64,000 nt of DNA. Origin: Chamaea fasciata. Its lineage: Eukaryota; Chordata; Aves; Passeriformes; Sylviidae. The notes below the pieces were generated by a model, which was not told the origin of the DNA, did not search any database, and was given only the letters and a program-made list of their open reading frames with translations. The position numbers were made by a program, and so were the translations under genes. Position 1 is the stretch's first letter. Every line of letters starts with the position of its first letter. Below are positions 50,072-62,300 of the stretch, in pieces. Where the stretch lies: positions 62,321,414-62,385,413 of the forward strand of contig JARCOQ010000005.1 in assembly GCA_029207755.1 (NCBI GenBank). Reading direction: 5' to 3'.

Positions 50072-51998
50072 TCAATCAATGGAAAACACATAGGAAATCT
50101 GCAGAGGGACAACCAGTGGAAAGAGAAGGCAGAAGCTGGGGTGCTGCCTTCCTTCCATGCCCTCAGAAGAAGCCAGCTTATGTAACAGATAAGCAAGCCT
50201 GGCACAGCAAATTCAGCACGGCTCATTTCTTCCCTTCTTCCCTGGCTAGTCTGAGTAATTAAACACTGTGGGAACCTTTGTCATGCTGATAGAAGTATGT
50301 CACCCAGAAAAATCTGAATGCTGCTTGATTTTGGAATACAATGATGGAGAATCCTCCTAGTGAGAATAAAGTGTGGGTAAAACAATCATTTAATATGAAG
50401 ATCTGTTCATACTCTGATGGAGATAACATAACTGAAGAACAAGGCTCAGCATAACAAGTTTTTCTCTTCTCATGCTCCCCCTACTAGTTAAATGGATTTT
50501 TTTCTCAGTCACAAAGGAAACCCCCTTTGCTCCAAAAAATACTGGATTTGAAGAGTTTACCTACATAAGAAAGTTGCACCATTTTAATTTAAGAGAGTAA
50601 TTTAAAAGTAATTTAGGTGTGCCTGTGTAGAATGCTGCATAGAAATTATTACTTCAGTTTTATTTCAGTTTATCTTGCATTGATTAGCAGCTGGCTTCAG
50701 CTAGAGTAAAATGTATTTTAAATCAAACGAGTCTAGGAGGTTTGCACTGCTTAAAAATCAGCCAAAAAATGAATGTTTGTATAGATAAGGACTTAATTAT
50801 GCATCCTAAAATGCGGTGTATAAAATGAAAATTAAGAGAAGTGATTGAAATGATGCTGTAGAAACAGAGGATGGAGGGAAGGGGAGAACTGCATTTGGAT
50901 CTAGTCAGAGAAAGGAAAAGGAACAATGCTTTGAAAGAGGGACATGCTCAGTGAGGGCACTAAGACTGGTACTGGAAATTATTTTGCAACCTTTTGAGAA
51001 AGCAATTAAGCATCATGCTTTGAAGGCTCATTTTCCAATTCCAGCTATGCTCGTAAAATTGTGTGTATGGTCACAGCAGTGCACTGAAAGCCTGAAACTA
51101 TCATTTTATGTTGCTTACATAGAACCACAGCTATGTGTTACTAAAATTACAGCATGGTCCAAGATAAGGCTGGGCTGAGAACAAGCCATACAGACAGATA
51201 TGATTAATTCAATTGTATAATTGGCTTGAAAGGTGATTGCAACACTCTCCTGTGGTATCTCTAATTCAGTGGAATTTCAGTAACCCCAACATGCCTTGAA
51301 TGCTGTTTCAAAGAATGTGAGCAGCAGTGATTGGCCAATGCATACAAAAAAATAACTAGAACACCATGAAAGCATTCAAGGAGTGAATGGAAATCAATCT
51401 AAAAATAACTGTGAGAGATTACCAAGTCCACTCCACACCACTCCAGCATCCTCCTACTCTATCCTAATGACAACATGTCACTCCTCATCAGCCCTTATTT
51501 TCCAGTGATGTCTCTCCTAATCCATTACATATTTATTATACAGTATATATAATTTTTCACATTAGATGCCATAAATTTTTAAGGATGTGCAAAATATGGG
51601 AGAGAGCAAAAGGATCATAGCAAAGACCCATTGGTGCTACTGAAAACTGGTAATACTGACAGAGCGCAATGCACAAGCAAATGAAGGAAATTACAAACCA
51701 GAGGCAAATACATCCTAAGCAACTGTGTTCATACAGATAAACCATAGCATCTCTCAACCTGTGAGACACCTAGAATACACAGGAGAGCATATCAGACATC
51801 ACAAGCCATATACTGTGAGGAAATATGAAAGGGATCTCAACTGGCTAGAAGGAGCCTAAGGCAAAAAGAGGCCGAAGGACACAATTTAAACCAACACTTA
51901 CTGATTCCAAACTGGAGGTCTACCTGTTTATAGCCACTCCCTTACAGCTAAGTAAAGTAAATCAAGATAAGAAACACTGGCTAGTAATGAATGAGGAG

Positions 51999-52013
51999 AA
52001 AAAAAAAAAAAAA
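51999..52013. repeat. A15 homopolymer
   Basis: A run of fifteen A in an A-rich stretch. Confidence 0.92.
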
Positions 52014-54334
52014 CAACCAACACAACAGAAAATGCAAGTGCAGCTGGGCTGGAATGGGTTGGCACCACGGGTAGGAAGAGACTGACCCTGCCCATAATCT
52101 AATAGCACACTTCACAACTCAGCAGTCCACAGATCCTCCTCAGGATAGTACAGCTACCATCAAAAGAAATGTTAGAATTCCATTTGCAAGAAACAGGCAC
52201 CAAAATTCTTTACCATGGAGCATCAATCTGCTTTATCTTTTTTAGCCTCATAGATTTCCCAACAATCTACAGACTTCAGCCTTTAAACCAATGAATAAAA
52301 AAAATGAACAAACCTTAATGCTTGTTAATGGTTTCTGTTTCCCACATATCAGTCCAAAATCTCAGTTCTAATAACTTACCCTTGAAATACTTATTTCTCA
52401 GTTATAATTTCTCATGCCAAAATAAACTAAAAAAGGTTCAGAAAATTATGTTTGCATGTATTTACTGTAGTTGTATAATTTACTTCTGCATTTTCCCTTG
52501 ATTTTTTAAGACATTAGAACAGATCTCACTTTCATCAGAATTCCCTGAGGTTTGACACGGCACAGGGATGAAGGCAGAAATGAACACCATGTAAGCTTTA
52601 GGGCTCAGATACATGGATCAGATAGTGTGACTTACTGTGTATTAACTGAGCTGGAATAACTGCCTGTACATATCCTTTTAGCTTGTCACAAACACACAGT
52701 AAAATGTATGAGCTGACACGCTTTGGTTTGTTTTTGCAATGTCCTGGGAATGTGCACACGCTCACATGCTGTCCTAGGGTAGAGCATTATGCAACTTGTC
52801 AGGCTGTTGTAACTCTTGCTGGTGCATAACAGCCTATTAGGCAGATGTGATGGCTTGTCTCCCAAGCCACCTTGGAGAAAATTATGGAGATATGCTTTCC
52901 ATCTTCTCTAAGTTATATTTCTATTTTGTCTAGGCTGGAATAGTGCTGCTGTCTCTGCCAAAGAAGAATGTATTTTTTATTTCCCTTTACATTGTCTCCG
53001 TGATCTTGACTTAAGGCAGGAGTAATCCAGAAAACAGAACTTCAGCTGCATAGCAAATATTAATGTTTCCAAAAGGTTTTCATTCTGAAACAATATAGGA
53101 AAAAAAATCAGAAATGTTTTCTGGAAGACATGCCAGAATATTTTGATCTGAAGATATCAAAGTAATGTCTAAGAATGCACAACCATCCTCATGTTAAATA
53201 ATATAAAAAAATGTGACACATAATACAGATGCATAAGATATACCCTATAGACCACATTATTCCATGTATCTCAAAGCTCAAACAAAAAAAAAAAATCCAA
53301 AGTTTTGTCCTTGTAATTGCAACCAACTAAAAATTCACTCAAAAAGCTTTCACTCAAAGCTTTAATCAATTTTTGTTTTTTAATGAATCATTGTGAGATT
53401 ATCTGTCTACTACCAGCTATTTCATTTAGTTATTTACTTTTTCAAACGCATCACAAAGTTACAGACATGAGGCACTGGCCAAAGAGATGCGTGGTGTCAA
53501 GCGGTCACGGTGAACAGCTCTCTGACCATGTACCAGCCTGTCCCTCTGCCACCCTTTGTGCCTTCCCTGCAAGGCGCTCACAGCTCTGCAGGAACTATCA
53601 CCAGGTTCACTTCACCTCTGATCATACCTCAGTCTGATTTCAGGTCTTCTGGGCAGGATAGACTAGACTTCCCTCCCAGCATGGCCTTTAGGAAAAGGCA
53701 AGCATAAAAGAGTTATGTGAGCTATTCTTCCAGCAGATGAAAACATGGTGCCTGCCATTAATGGATTTGAACCTTTCAGCATTCTGAGCTGCTGGTTTCT
53801 TCTTCCTAAGAGTTATTATAATAAAATACCACAACTAACAGCAAAAGCTCTATCATTTTCTGTTCTGGTCCTGCAGTTATGATTAAGTGCACTCCTCTCA
53901 CTCTCTGTTACTCCAGGCACAAGTTAGCTTATGAAAATTAAGCTGTCTCTCTTACTTCTTCATACATCACCACTAACAGCCAGACAAGAGAAAACAAGGC
54001 TATGATTCTGGCATGACCGCAGTGAAAAATTACTGGGCAGGCAGAATTACAGCTGGATTGCTGGGAATGGGGCTGTGTGCTGCCTGGCTGTGGGTTGAGA
54101 CTTCTCCAGAAAGCAGCTGCAGCTACAGCATTCTGCACAGAACAGCTGCCTGACAGCTCTCACACGATAAGAAGCTTGGCTGTTGCTGGGAAGAGGTTTC
54201 CATGGAAAAAGACACTTCTGAACCTGACAACTCAGTGCCTTCAATTCTGCTTTTACTTCACAGATTTTTGGGGGTTAACGGAGGGGAAAGCATTATCCCG
54301 TAACTCAGACGCTGAAGGGGACTCCAGAACTTAA

Positions 54335-54440
54335 CTCAGCTCCGAGCTGTGACACTGATTTCTTGGGTGACACTGAACAGCCTCTTGCTCAATTCTCCCT
54401 GAAAAATACTTTACCCCTCTTCTATTTTGCCCATCTCACA
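54335..54440 (-). mobile_element. Possible MIR-like SINE remnant
   Basis: AGCTGTGACACTGATTTCTTG then GGTGACACTGAACAGCCTC, TTGCTCAATTCTCCC and CCCATCTCACA resembles the reverse complement of MIR ('agctgtgtgacctt..gcaagtcactt.acctct..gcctcagtttcc...atctgt'). Similarity is weak. Confidence 0.4.
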
Positions 54441-55794
54441 TATTGCAAATATAAGTCCTCAGAGTAAGTAAGTGTGTGCTACTTTTTACTGAAAGGGCAA
54501 GAGCAGCAGCATGTGGCGAGGCTGAAGCTCCATCCAGCACGGAGTTGCCTCCAGCAGCAGGGAGAAGCAACTGTGCAACATGGAGCACAACAGTGCAGCT
54601 GGATGGTGGCACTTCTTAATAGGGGTCCTCTGGATACACTGACTCATAGCACAGAACACCTCTGAAAATGTTTCAGCTTTTATTTATGTTGGGTCTGGTA
54701 TCTGCTGCTTTTTGCTTGGTGCCACTCTTGGTGCATGTGAACAATATTTTCCTATTCTGCCCTAATTTTTTCCCAGTTTTGAGGATTTCATCTTTTCTAC
54801 AGTCTATGGTACATAGGACCTTAACCTCAGCTCTTGCCTTGATGTATTTTGCTATTACAAGCAATAAAAATAGTAGTAAAAATATAGTTATTACAGGTAC
54901 TTTCAACATCTTTTTAGCAGAAGCTTTTCTTTTTTACTTTTAAACCTATAGTGGCTTTTACATGACTCCATTGCAATTAAAGAGCACTGGACCCACAGAA
55001 AAACACTTTGTGTGAATTGCACTTTCTCAGGACATCAGACTGCTTCCAGAAAGGGGGAAATAAAAAGGCATATTAAAGGGAAAGAAAGGGCTAGGGTGTC
55101 ACCTTCTGATTCTCCATGGCCAAAGGGTGAGCTGGTATCACAGAAAAGTTTAGTTATCCTGGTTGTTGGATTTGCAAGGTTTAGTTGTATTTGGTAGAAG
55201 CCTTCAAAGTTAAAATCAAGTGCAAAGTAGTTTTCAGCCTCTAAAAATATAGTAAGTAAGAAATTTCTACACTGTGGAGACTATTAAAGGAGAACAGAGC
55301 AAAACTCTCTTAGTAGTTCTAGCTACTCCAACAGCCATTGTTTAGATAATTAGGAATTTAATATAGACACGAATGTTGGAGCTACAGCCAAATACTGCCA
55401 GAGCAATGCATGTCTTCAGTGTAAGCTGAAAAACAGGAGAAGGACTCAACAAGAATTTAAGATTCAAGCTTGGCAGGATTCAGAACTGCAGCATTCCGTT
55501 CCCAAAATGGAACACAGAAATAGAGAACAAAAAACTGACAGAAGCAAAGAGGGGAAAACATACATATTCTGAATGCTGGAAATATTCTAAATTGGCTAGT
55601 ACCAAGCCTGATGAACACTGTCAGGACTAGTTGAATCTATACTGGTGCAATGAAGCAGAGTTATTTTCTGCATGATTCAGAGTTAAATCTTTGATTAATG
55701 CCCTTTGCCTCTTTTCTGCTTCTCCTGATTTCTTTTTCTTTAGCCTTTAAACACCTGCATAAGACACCCTTCCTTTCTGAAATGTGTGAGGTCA

Positions 55795-55868
55795 CATCCT
55801 TAGCTGGTATAAATCAGGATGATTTCAATGAAATTACTGTACTTAAGCTTACTGATACCAGCTGAATG
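55795..55868. repeat. Short palindromic amniote-type interspersed repeat
   Basis: AGCTGGTAT at 55802-55810 is the exact inverted repeat of ATACCAGCT at 55855-55863. Between them lie AAATCAGGATGATTTCAATGA and further imperfect complementarity. The pattern fits the amniote repeat reading 'agctggtgtaaatcagcatagctccattgaagtcaatggagct ... accagctgagg'. Diverged and inactive. Confidence 0.5.
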
Positions 55869-56454
55869 TGTTGCATTTCATATTAAGTCTTGCCTGAGTG
55901 ACTGACCCTTTCTTGATGGCCTTCCTGCCCCTGACCACATATTGGTTCATACAAAATATGTGGCTTCTAAAAGCTTTCACTTCTCCTGCCACATCTCTCA
56001 TTCCCCTCTTCAGATCACTGTCAAGTTCAAGTTCTTCATCCTCGCTATTGCTGCCCTTTGCAATTCTTGCACTGTCTATAGAAATGCATGTTTTTCCTGC
56101 TCCCAGGCTCATTCCTCTCTTCTACTACTCTCATTCCAAAAAGAGACTCCGTCTTCTCATGCAACAAATGCCCTGACTTACGTCTGAAAATTTATTTCAA
56201 GCACAAAATCCCTCAGGACTTTCCTCTATAAATTTTTTTAGAAATTTTACCACAAATCTAATGTAAAATACACACATGAAACTTTGTGTGTACTCTATAA
56301 CACAAGTGTGCCAGACCCTAAAAATACAATCTGACACTGTCTCATACACCTGTATGGTACAGGATACGATGTGTTCAACAGAATTGAATACTTCGACCTC
56401 TACTGTGCTTTTATTTCACAGGTGTGCGAACACGTAACTGAAATATGCATTATA

Positions 56455-56570
56455 ATTGTATGCACACATCCACATTCATGTGCATATGCACATATATACA
56501 TGCAGAAATATGTACATTTATATACACGCATAAATGTGTACAGGTATGTGTGTGCACGTATATAGTCTGC
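56455..56570. repeat. Alternating purine-pyrimidine TG/CA/TA tract
   Basis: A degenerate stretch rich in ATGCACAC, GCATATGCACATATATACAT, TATACACGCATA and TATGTGTGTGCACGTATATA. It looks like a decayed dinucleotide repeat. Confidence 0.7.
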
Positions 56571-57579
56571 CGTGAAGAACTGCTTTATTACATATGGAAG
56601 TGTGAAGTTTCAGGGAAAAAACGTTTTCTGCAAAAGTTAAACTTTTTTGCTTTATATCTCATTTGCATTAAGTACATTGCTGTTTCCCAGCAACTGTTAC
56701 TCCTTCTTAGTGAACAAAATACTGATGGAGAGAAACTGCACGGACAATTATTAAGGCACAGGTTGGATGAGGAGGAGGCCAAAGAGTAGCTCACTGAAGG
56801 TACAGCAGGATTGGCTCAGAAGAGGAGAGGATGGCTCCACAGGAGCATCATGTGCACAGTACACAGGTGCCAGGAGGAGAGGATATAGACGGTGAATACC
56901 TGATAAGAATGGATGGTAGACAAATGAGGCAGAGGTAGATACAATATATCAAGGGCAGAGAAAGTCAAGAGCCAGGTTGACTTGATGGAAGAGAAAAGAG
57001 CAAGTGAAAGGAATAAAGGCAAACTCTGGCAATGTTTTAACAAGGATGTAAAGCAATGGTATCAGTTGACTTCCGGGATGTCATCTCAGAGATGGTGCTG
57101 TGGCAAGGACAAAAGAAGTTAAAGCAACTCAAGACCAGAGAAGAAAAATAACTTGACAAGAGTCTATAGAGAGAGAAGCATGACAAATGTTTTGTATGTG
57201 GTAGGAGGGAGGATTCAAAAGGCATGTATAAAAGGTGATCGAGAGGATGCAGTATACAAAACTGAATTGGGAAAGGTTGGGGTGAAGACCTATGTCTGAT
57301 TCATCTTCATAAGGAAAGATGAAAGAATGAAATCAATCAAGAGAAGAAAATATATTGCATTTCCACTCATCTTCTAGTGTCCTTCAAGGAGCTTGTTAGA
57401 AAAATTACGAGGACAGTGAGAAGTCCAGCAAACTCCAGCAAAGTTAGTAAATCTATCGTTAATATTTGCAGCACTTTCACCTGCAGAATTTCAGGGAAAT
57501 GGATTCTCAGCAGCTGAGCACAAGAGGGAAAGGGTAGAAAAAACTTTTCATTTTGCAACAAAATTTTTTCCAGTTTTCT

Positions 57580-57614
57580 GTGGTCCCTTCCAAACTGGAC
57601 CCATTCTGTGATAT
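57580..57614 (+). mobile_element. CR1 LINE 3' tip, very short
   Basis: GGTCCCTTCCAAACTGGACC followed by CATTCTGTGAT matches the last 35 or so bases of CR1, including one terminal octamer-like unit (ATTCTGTG). Nothing upstream is clearly CR1, so this is a severely truncated or eroded copy. Confidence 0.5.
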
Positions 57615-58437
57615 GCCCAACTCATTGCCATGAAATGTGCTCTCGCACAGAGTCTGGAGAAGAATAAAATGGTTGTGCAATTGTGAGCTTGAGCAGAAGA
57701 GAGGCCCATACTGGCTACATGGGCTGCTGAGCCAGTCCTTCCTCTCCTTAGTTTTTTTGTCACTGTTTATAGTACAAATAGTCCCAGCAGTAGAACTGAC
57801 ATCTAATTAACAGCAATAGGAGACTTCACATGAACCTTTTTTCAGCTGATAAATATTCTTTTCTAACCAGGCTGCAGGTCAGCAAGGTGTACCCACTGCT
57901 CTGACTACACACCTTTCTTTTCTATGCACACCAATGGCTTTTCCCTTATAATGGTTTCCTTTCAAATTTTTGGTTTATTCAATATAGAACCCCACACTCT
58001 TGTAAAATTGAAAACTTCTTTCTCTGAAAGCAGCAAAGCATCCTTGTGAACAAAGCAATTTCAAATCCACCCCTTCTATTCAGGCATTGGTTTGAGAGAA
58101 AGAATCCAGAGTTTCAGGAATATACAAGGTATTAAAACCACTGCTTGAATTTGGGCTATGAAGGAAAAAGTGATCACTCAACAATTTTTTTTTGCTGCCA
58201 AAGGTATTGCAATAAAACTATGAAGAGCAGGAGAGTAACTATCCATGCACTATGACTCTGCCTGTCTTAAGTGCATCAATTTTATAAAGAGGATAAGGTC
58301 CTCATATGCACATTTTTGTAGGCACAAAGACCATCTGTGAAACATGTCTCAGTCATGAGGAGCCAAGCAGCAGGGCACAGTGTGTGATCAATAAGGCTCT
58401 GATGGAATGCTTTTCAGTAGTAGCACTTCATAAAGGA

Positions 58438-58550
58438 GAACTTACAGTGGGAGAAACTGAGGCTGGTGGTGATGGAATGACACTTCCAAGGTCACTGGAG
58501 AGGTGAGTGATGATCTAGGAACAGGCACCAGGACTTGAGAGACCCAGAGC
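58438..58550 (+). mobile_element. MIR-like SINE remnant
   Basis: GGGAGAAACTGAGGCTGGTG and GACACTTCCAAGGTCACTGG followed by GAACAGGCACCAGG give the MIR order of blocks (gaggaaactgaggc, acttgcccaaggtcac, accagg) with substitutions. Confidence 0.6.
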
Positions 58551-59284
58551 ACCAATTTTAGACACCGAGAGACTGTCCCTAAAGATAGCCTAGTGCCTAA
58601 ACTGTCACTGTCAGTAATCACTCAGAAATTCCCACTCAGCTCAACTTCGAGCAGCTGTCAGCTCACTCGGTCCATTGATGGCTGCGTTTTTCCTTGCCAC
58701 ATCTCTGAATGCTGTGTGCTGCCCTGACACAGATTTACTGTGGGTACATCCCTTGGGATTCCAGGCATGTCTCATCACTTTCCTACTGACATTCAGGCAG
58801 CTGCATTTTTCAGTAGTGATCTTACAAGAATGATCTTAACTCATATTTGCACTAGGGAACAGAAGTTCAAAGTTGTCTGTTTGTCCCTCATTTTCACCAC
58901 ATCACTGCATCACTACACTTCATCAGTTTTGGTGATTGTTGTCTGAGGTTGTTGGAATAGTAAGCTTCTTTGTTAGCAAGGAATTAGAGAAAGAGTAAGA
59001 GCTTCCTAATATTCTAAAGACAGATCAAGGAAACTGTGCAGAGCTTCCTACTTCATATCTTTATATTAACAGCAAGATATTAACCCCACTTTCTTTCTAT
59101 TTAAAAGGAACAAATCTTTTAAATTGCTTAACACACCAAGAATGTTTGTAAGCAAGAAATCAGTGTATGAGAATCAGAGAAATCCCAGAATACAGAGGCA
59201 GAGGCAGAACCCCCCCTGTCCAAGATGAAAAAAATGAAAAGGGTTGGTTTTTTAGTGACAATAAAAAAACCCAAAACAATTCAG

Positions 59285-59310
59285 AAAAAAAAAAAAAGAA
59301 AAAAAAAAAC
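59285..59310. repeat. A-rich tract
   Basis: A13 and A10 runs interrupted by G, inside a wider A-rich region from about 59.25 kb. Confidence 0.9.
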
Positions 59311-62300
59311 CTATGAAAAAGGGCTGCAGTCATCCACTTAATGTGAAAAAGGTTGCCAAGTTATAGTATGTGGTGTTGAAATCCAACTATGTTGACATTT
59401 TTTTCCCCTCTGTTGGGTTCAGTTCTGTTAAAAAAATAAACAAGCTTTACATTTGCCTTTGGCTATGTGGCTTTACCAGGCTCTGCAAATTCTTCTAGAT
59501 GAAAATTAAGGAGTTGTCTCTTCAGTCGACACAGACTGCAGTAAGATGATGCTACCTGCATAGCACTTCTTGCCAATGCTATTAAGGGCACTTACTACAC
59601 TGACAATTGGTTTGTGTAAACAGATATCTTTATCCTTTTAATTATGGGCTTCAAGACACGTTAGAGCCCACAAACACTACTGCTAAGAATTATTTATGCA
59701 TCAGGAGTATCAGACAGTAAGATGACACAGCAAATATTTATTCACACCTAATGATTAAGCACAATTAAAACTGTATCAGGAAATAGGACAGAGCTCTGAT
59801 ACCAAACAACAACTTGCTGTTTTGCATCTTGAGCCTGAAGAGTAAGAGATGCTTCTGCCTGATGCTACAAAACAGAGGCTGTATCAGACATCTCATGCTG
59901 TAGTGATGAGCTCAAGAGTCTTGGGATCTGTTCCTCGTTCTTATGTTGACTGGCTGTGCAATCAGAGACAGGTGACCTCTTCAGTGAGCTGCAGCCTGCC
60001 TAAATATGGCATGATTCTGCACTCAGGCCATAGAGAAGATGGAAAGAACAACTTGGAAAACAGAATAGAAGTGTTGAAAGTTGTTTTCTCAGCAAGAGAT
60101 GGAGCACTGGAAATACCTAATAAATGTGCAGAGAATTGGTCTCAAAATTTGAAATAACCATCCTTTCTCTATATTCTTCTCTGCCTTTCAACCTGTACCC
60201 TGGAGACATCTGGATTGAATGGGTAAAGTGGTTGAGATGTTCTCTTGCTGGAAATATGTCTACTTGTAAACCCAACTTGAAATCGTGCATTGCATTGGTT
60301 CAGTTTTGCCAGCATGTCCAGTACTACAGAGTCACGATGGGCACAAAGGTAAAATTACGCAGCCATCTTATGCTCACGTTGAGCTCGGTACCTTCAGCTC
60401 CAAGAATAAATTGTACATCCCGATGCCTTGTGCACTGCTAGCAAGCATTAGCTACTTTACCTTCTTAGTTTAAGACTGTTTCCTGCATATATGACATGTG
60501 TTGCTAGTATGACAACAGAACAGTTAATATTCCTGATGCAGAATCCAGCAAGGCTTGGAAAAAGCAACAACCCCCCCATTCTTCAGTCTTTTGCAGATCA
60601 CTCTTTGTGGATAGCACCAGTGGTTCTCAGATGTTTAACACAAGTCTACCTCAGCACCGACATTTCACTTTTGTCCCGGTTTATTAGCTTAGTAATGAGT
60701 GATTCCTGCTGCTCTGAAGAATCCTCAAGCAAAGAGGAAGAAGGCTGTCTCAACTAAGTGAAGGGATAAAAACAAGTGTTATGAAAATCAGATGAACAGA
60801 TGAAAAATCTGAGGCCAATAGTAGACAGGAAATACAGAATTTTATCACAGCCCTGAGTCAGAGAGTCTTTGAAGTGTTGCAATAGAGCTGAAGTCCAAAG
60901 GCAAAGAGGTGAGAGATTAGCAGAAGGCACCAGTTTCATTAAGTAGATCTGTTGGTAATAACAGGAAGAAAGGGCAAGACTTGTTGTCCACTGAAACACA
61001 AGTCCCATAATGTATTCTGCACATCATATCGCTCAAGCCTCTAATATTTCTTTCATTGATTTTACTGTCAAATGAAAAGGCATTTGTTCCAAGTGGCATT
61101 TAGTGAGACAGATGGGGAGAGACCCAGAGTTCATTACTTGGAGTTTGCTCACTGGATAAAGTTGACATTATATGATAAAAAGCAAAAGGAGGGCAGAAGT
61201 CTACTGGTCCTAATTTTTAGAAGGGTCTTTTTGGTTCTCCTCCTGGAAGCTGAAAGGCTTTGCACGTGGTCAGGCTGCAGACTGCCTCACATGTCATCCG
61301 CATCTATGAGACAGCATCACTCCAACTTCGCACACAGGCCCTCCCTCCCCGTTTTGGTTGTATGCTCCTTCCCCTACATTAGCATGTAAAACATCACACT
61401 AGCGCCTCACAAACCCTACAGACTCCTCCCCTGTAATGAGGTCAACTTCTGTGGACCTTCTAAAAGGTTATGTGCGGGAGAGGCAAGATGTAAAATGGAT
61501 GTAGGCTGAAAATAGCTAGCATTTGCTGGGCTTCAGCAAAACAACAGCATCTGTGGGAAAGACACAGCAGCAGAATTTAAAATGCCTGAGTGGTTAAAAA
61601 TAAGGTGCCTATCAGCAGCTTGGAAAAACTTTTGTGAACTTCTTTACTAATTATGTATAGGAACTCCACCCAGATTTAAATTTTAACAACAGTATCCCTT
61701 TATTAATCTGATCCTAATTTTACTGCTTTTTCTTAAAGTGAATTTTATATCAAGGTTTAGCACTCAAGCTTTCATTCAAAAATACTAAAGAATCAAAATA
61801 ATCATCTCAAATATTGGAAAACCCCTCATATTTCCACAGTAAAATGAGAGAGAGGCATGAAAAAATTAAGAATTCTGAGGATATCAAGAAGCAGAAAGCC
61901 AAGTGTGCAATTGCTGCAGGAAAGCATGCAGAGGGCAGGAAGTTCTGGTATCTGCTAATCCCCTTAATCCCTACTAATGCATGAAGTGTAAGCAACATCT
62001 GCTTTATGAAGTAGTAAAATGCTGTTATGAATTTTGAATCTATCTTGCATCTCAATAAATTTTGTAATCAAAAGAGTAAAAACAGCAAGTCGAATATCAG
62101 TAAATTTCTATTTACTTATTTTCCTCTTCACCTGTCTAAGAATGAGATGGAAAACAAAATTAAAACTGAAATCTCTAAAATGGACCTAGCTAACTCACTC
62201 CCTCATAAGTACAGATGCCAGACAGCACACTGTACCTACTGTTAAAAAATGGAATAAATGCATGAGATAAGTATGAAAAAATTATTCACAGCCTATCTGT

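Noticed and set aside
59945..60015. CTGGCTGTGCAATCAGAGACA... as a MIR remnant on the minus strand
   Set aside because: A few MIR-like words occur but the core order is not convincing.
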